Positions 4,557 to 5,813 of a stretch of DNA of 5,813 nucleotides are shown here, piece after piece; the stretch's first letter is position 1; each line of letters opens with the position of its first letter. Made by a program: the position numbers and the translations under genes. The notes below the pieces were generated by a model. The model was not told the DNA's origin. It did not search any database and saw nothing but the letters and a program-made list of their open reading frames with translations. This stretch comes from Candidatus Arcanibacter lacustris (GTDB lineage Bacteria > Pseudomonadota > Alphaproteobacteria > Rickettsiales > Arcanibacteraceae), in contig JYHA01000062.1 in NCBI GenBank assembly GCA_000970895.1, forward strand, positions 1 to 5,813, given 5' to 3'.

Positions 4557-5813
4557 TAAAATTGGTAGAAACGAGCTATGTTTGTGTGGCAGTAATAAAA
4601 AATATAAAAAATGTTGTATGAATAGTAATTCATCATCAGAGAGTGGAGAAATAGTGGATTTATTATGGACTAAATTACGTAAAACCGAAGGTGAAGTTAT
4701 TGACAAACATTTAACACCTTATATTACAGTAAAATTACCCCAAGATATGATGCAATGTGCATGGGATGATTTTTCTCTTAATAGAATGTCCGAGCTATTA
4801 GATGAGGAATTAATATTTGATAGATTTTTCACTCCCTGGGCTTTATTTAATTGGATACCAGAAGAAGATTTTGGAGTTGATCAATTTGATTATAGCACAA
4901 CTATATCACAAAATTATATTAATACATATCAAAAAAATCTCTCTAGAGAAGTAGTATCTTTTATCGAAGCTATGAACCATACTTATTATAGTTTTTATAT
5001 TATACAAGAAGTTGTCTTAGAAAAATGCTTGATAGTGAAAGATATTCTCCTAGGAAGTGAACATACTATAAAAGAGAAAATGGCTACTCACAACGCTAAA
5101 AGAGGAAATATAGTTTTTGGCCGTATCTTAACGATGGATAATCAATCTATTTTTGTTGGAATGGCTCCTTACATAATACCTACTTCTTATTATAACAATA
5201 TTTTTAATTTTAAAAAATGGTTGATCGAAGATAACGATAATCAACCTCTAGGTGCCAATACACTAAGAAATTATTCTCTTTATGAGTTAATTGAGTGTTT
5301 TTTTGAAGTGATAGAAGAATATCACAACCAACCTGCCCCTCAATTCAATAATACCGATGGTGATCCCATGATATTTTCAAAATCTTATTTTAAAATATCC
5401 TCATCTCCTATCGAAGTATTCAATAAACTATTACCTTTAACATTATCTGAAGATCCCGATGAATTTTTATGCGATGCAGAACTTAATTCATCGGGAGATG
5501 TAAATAAAATTGACTTTCCTTGGCTTAAAAAAGGTAATAAATTGCACAAAAGTTGGGATAATACTGTAATGGGCCATATGGTTGTAGAGGGCAATAGATT
5601 AACACTTGAAACAAACTCTGAAAACCGTACTGAAAAAGGAAAGCAATTACTGAAAAAATATCTTGGCAATGATATTGTGTTTCAGCAAACATTATTACAG
5701 ACTCCAGAACAAAAACTACAATCAACTCCACAGTCTAATAATATACTTGAAGAAGAAGATGAATTAATGGAATCACCAGAAGTACAAGAACAACTAAAAC
5801 AAATGGTAAGTGC
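4549..5813 (+). CDS. SEC-C motif protein, 3' end beyond window
   Basis: The frame is open from ATG 4549 to the right edge: 421 full codons. The start lies 8 bp inside the SOUL gene (ATG 4549, SOUL stop 4554-4556), so it is probably co-transcribed and translated by re-initiation; there is no separate spaced ribosome-binding site. The N-terminus has a textbook SEC-C zinc-binding motif: GRNELCLCGSNKKYKKCC, with C11-x-C13-x8-C22-C23, as at the SecA C-terminus and in many otherwise unrelated proteins. The remaining 400 residues have no motif I can assign. They appear globular, with a FPWLKKGNK segment (323-331) and a MGHMVVEGNRLTLETNSENR segment (341-360) that recalls the C-terminal part of other large SEC-C proteins. 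An acidic, Gln-rich, probably flexible stretch follows (about 380-421). Function is unknown; the SEC-C motif suggests metal-dependent binding to a protein or nucleic acid partner. Confidence 0.82.
   Translation, partial: MNNKIGRNELCLCGSNKKYKKCCMNSNSSSESGEIVDLLWTKLRKTEGEVIDKHLTPYITVKLPQDMMQCAWDDFSLNRMSELLDEELIFDRFFTPWALFNWIPEEDFGVDQFDYSTTISQNYINTYQKNLSREVVSFIEAMNHTYYSFYIIQEVVLEKCLIVKDILLGSEHTIKEKMATHNAKRGNIVFGRILTMDNQSIFVGMAPYIIPTSYYNNIFNFKKWLIEDNDNQPLGANTLRNYSLYELIECFFEVIEEYHNQPAPQFNNTDGDPMIFSKSYFKISSSPIEVFNKLLPLTLSEDPDEFLCDAELNSSGDVNKIDFPWLKKGNKLHKSWDNTVMGHMVVEGNRLTLETNSENRTEKGKQLLKKYLGNDIVFQQTLLQTPEQKLQSTPQSNNILEEEDELMESPEVQEQLKQMVS

Noticed and set aside
5385..5731. Two minus-strand frames of 94 and 68 codons
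   Set aside because: Antisense to the SEC-C gene, which is open through the whole region and has a recognisable N-terminal motif.

Overview
The window is strongly AT-rich, with short spacers, purine-rich ribosome-binding sites and an accessory gene set (ankyrin protein, IS30 transposase, serine recombinase, SOUL-family protein, SEC-C protein). This suggests an obligate intracellular alphaproteobacterium of the order Rickettsiales, most likely a mobilome-rich Rickettsia or close relative. The assignment rests on composition and protein style, not on a database search.

Left part (1-1946). The left edge holds the tip of an IS6/IS26-like insertion sequence: a terminal repeat ending at about 156 and the first 28 codons of its transposase on the minus strand. 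Thirty-one bases further on, also on the minus strand, lies a complete 561-residue ankyrin-repeat protein (188-1873). It has a long helical N-terminal half, divergent ankyrin repeats in the C-terminal half and a very basic tail. This looks like a host-interaction or effector protein.

Middle part (1947-3637). A complete, apparently intact IS30-family element (about 1947-3007) sits 73 bp upstream of the ankyrin start. Its transposase has the N-terminal HTH and a full DDE triad. Two perfect inverted repeats lie inside the element: a 10-bp stem ending exactly at the probable start codon, and a 12-bp stem with a 3-nt loop inside the coding sequence. Convergent with it is a 190-residue serine recombinase of the resolvase/invertase type (minus strand, 3065-3637). 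The 283-bp spacer upstream of the recombinase carries seven GTAC-centred motifs within 180 bp, two of them forming a 34-bp inverted pair. This is a good candidate for the recombinase's own binding, recombination or autoregulatory site.

Right part (3921-5813). A plus-strand pair begins here: a membrane-anchored SOUL/heme-binding-like protein (3921-4556), overlapped by 8 bp by a SEC-C motif protein (4549 to beyond the right edge, so partial). The overlap implies one transcript and translational coupling. Their joint role is unknown.

Overall, a mobile-element-rich left two thirds (two IS elements, a site-specific recombinase and an ankyrin gene) abuts a more ordinary-looking two-gene operon. 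I see no tRNA, rRNA or CRISPR array.
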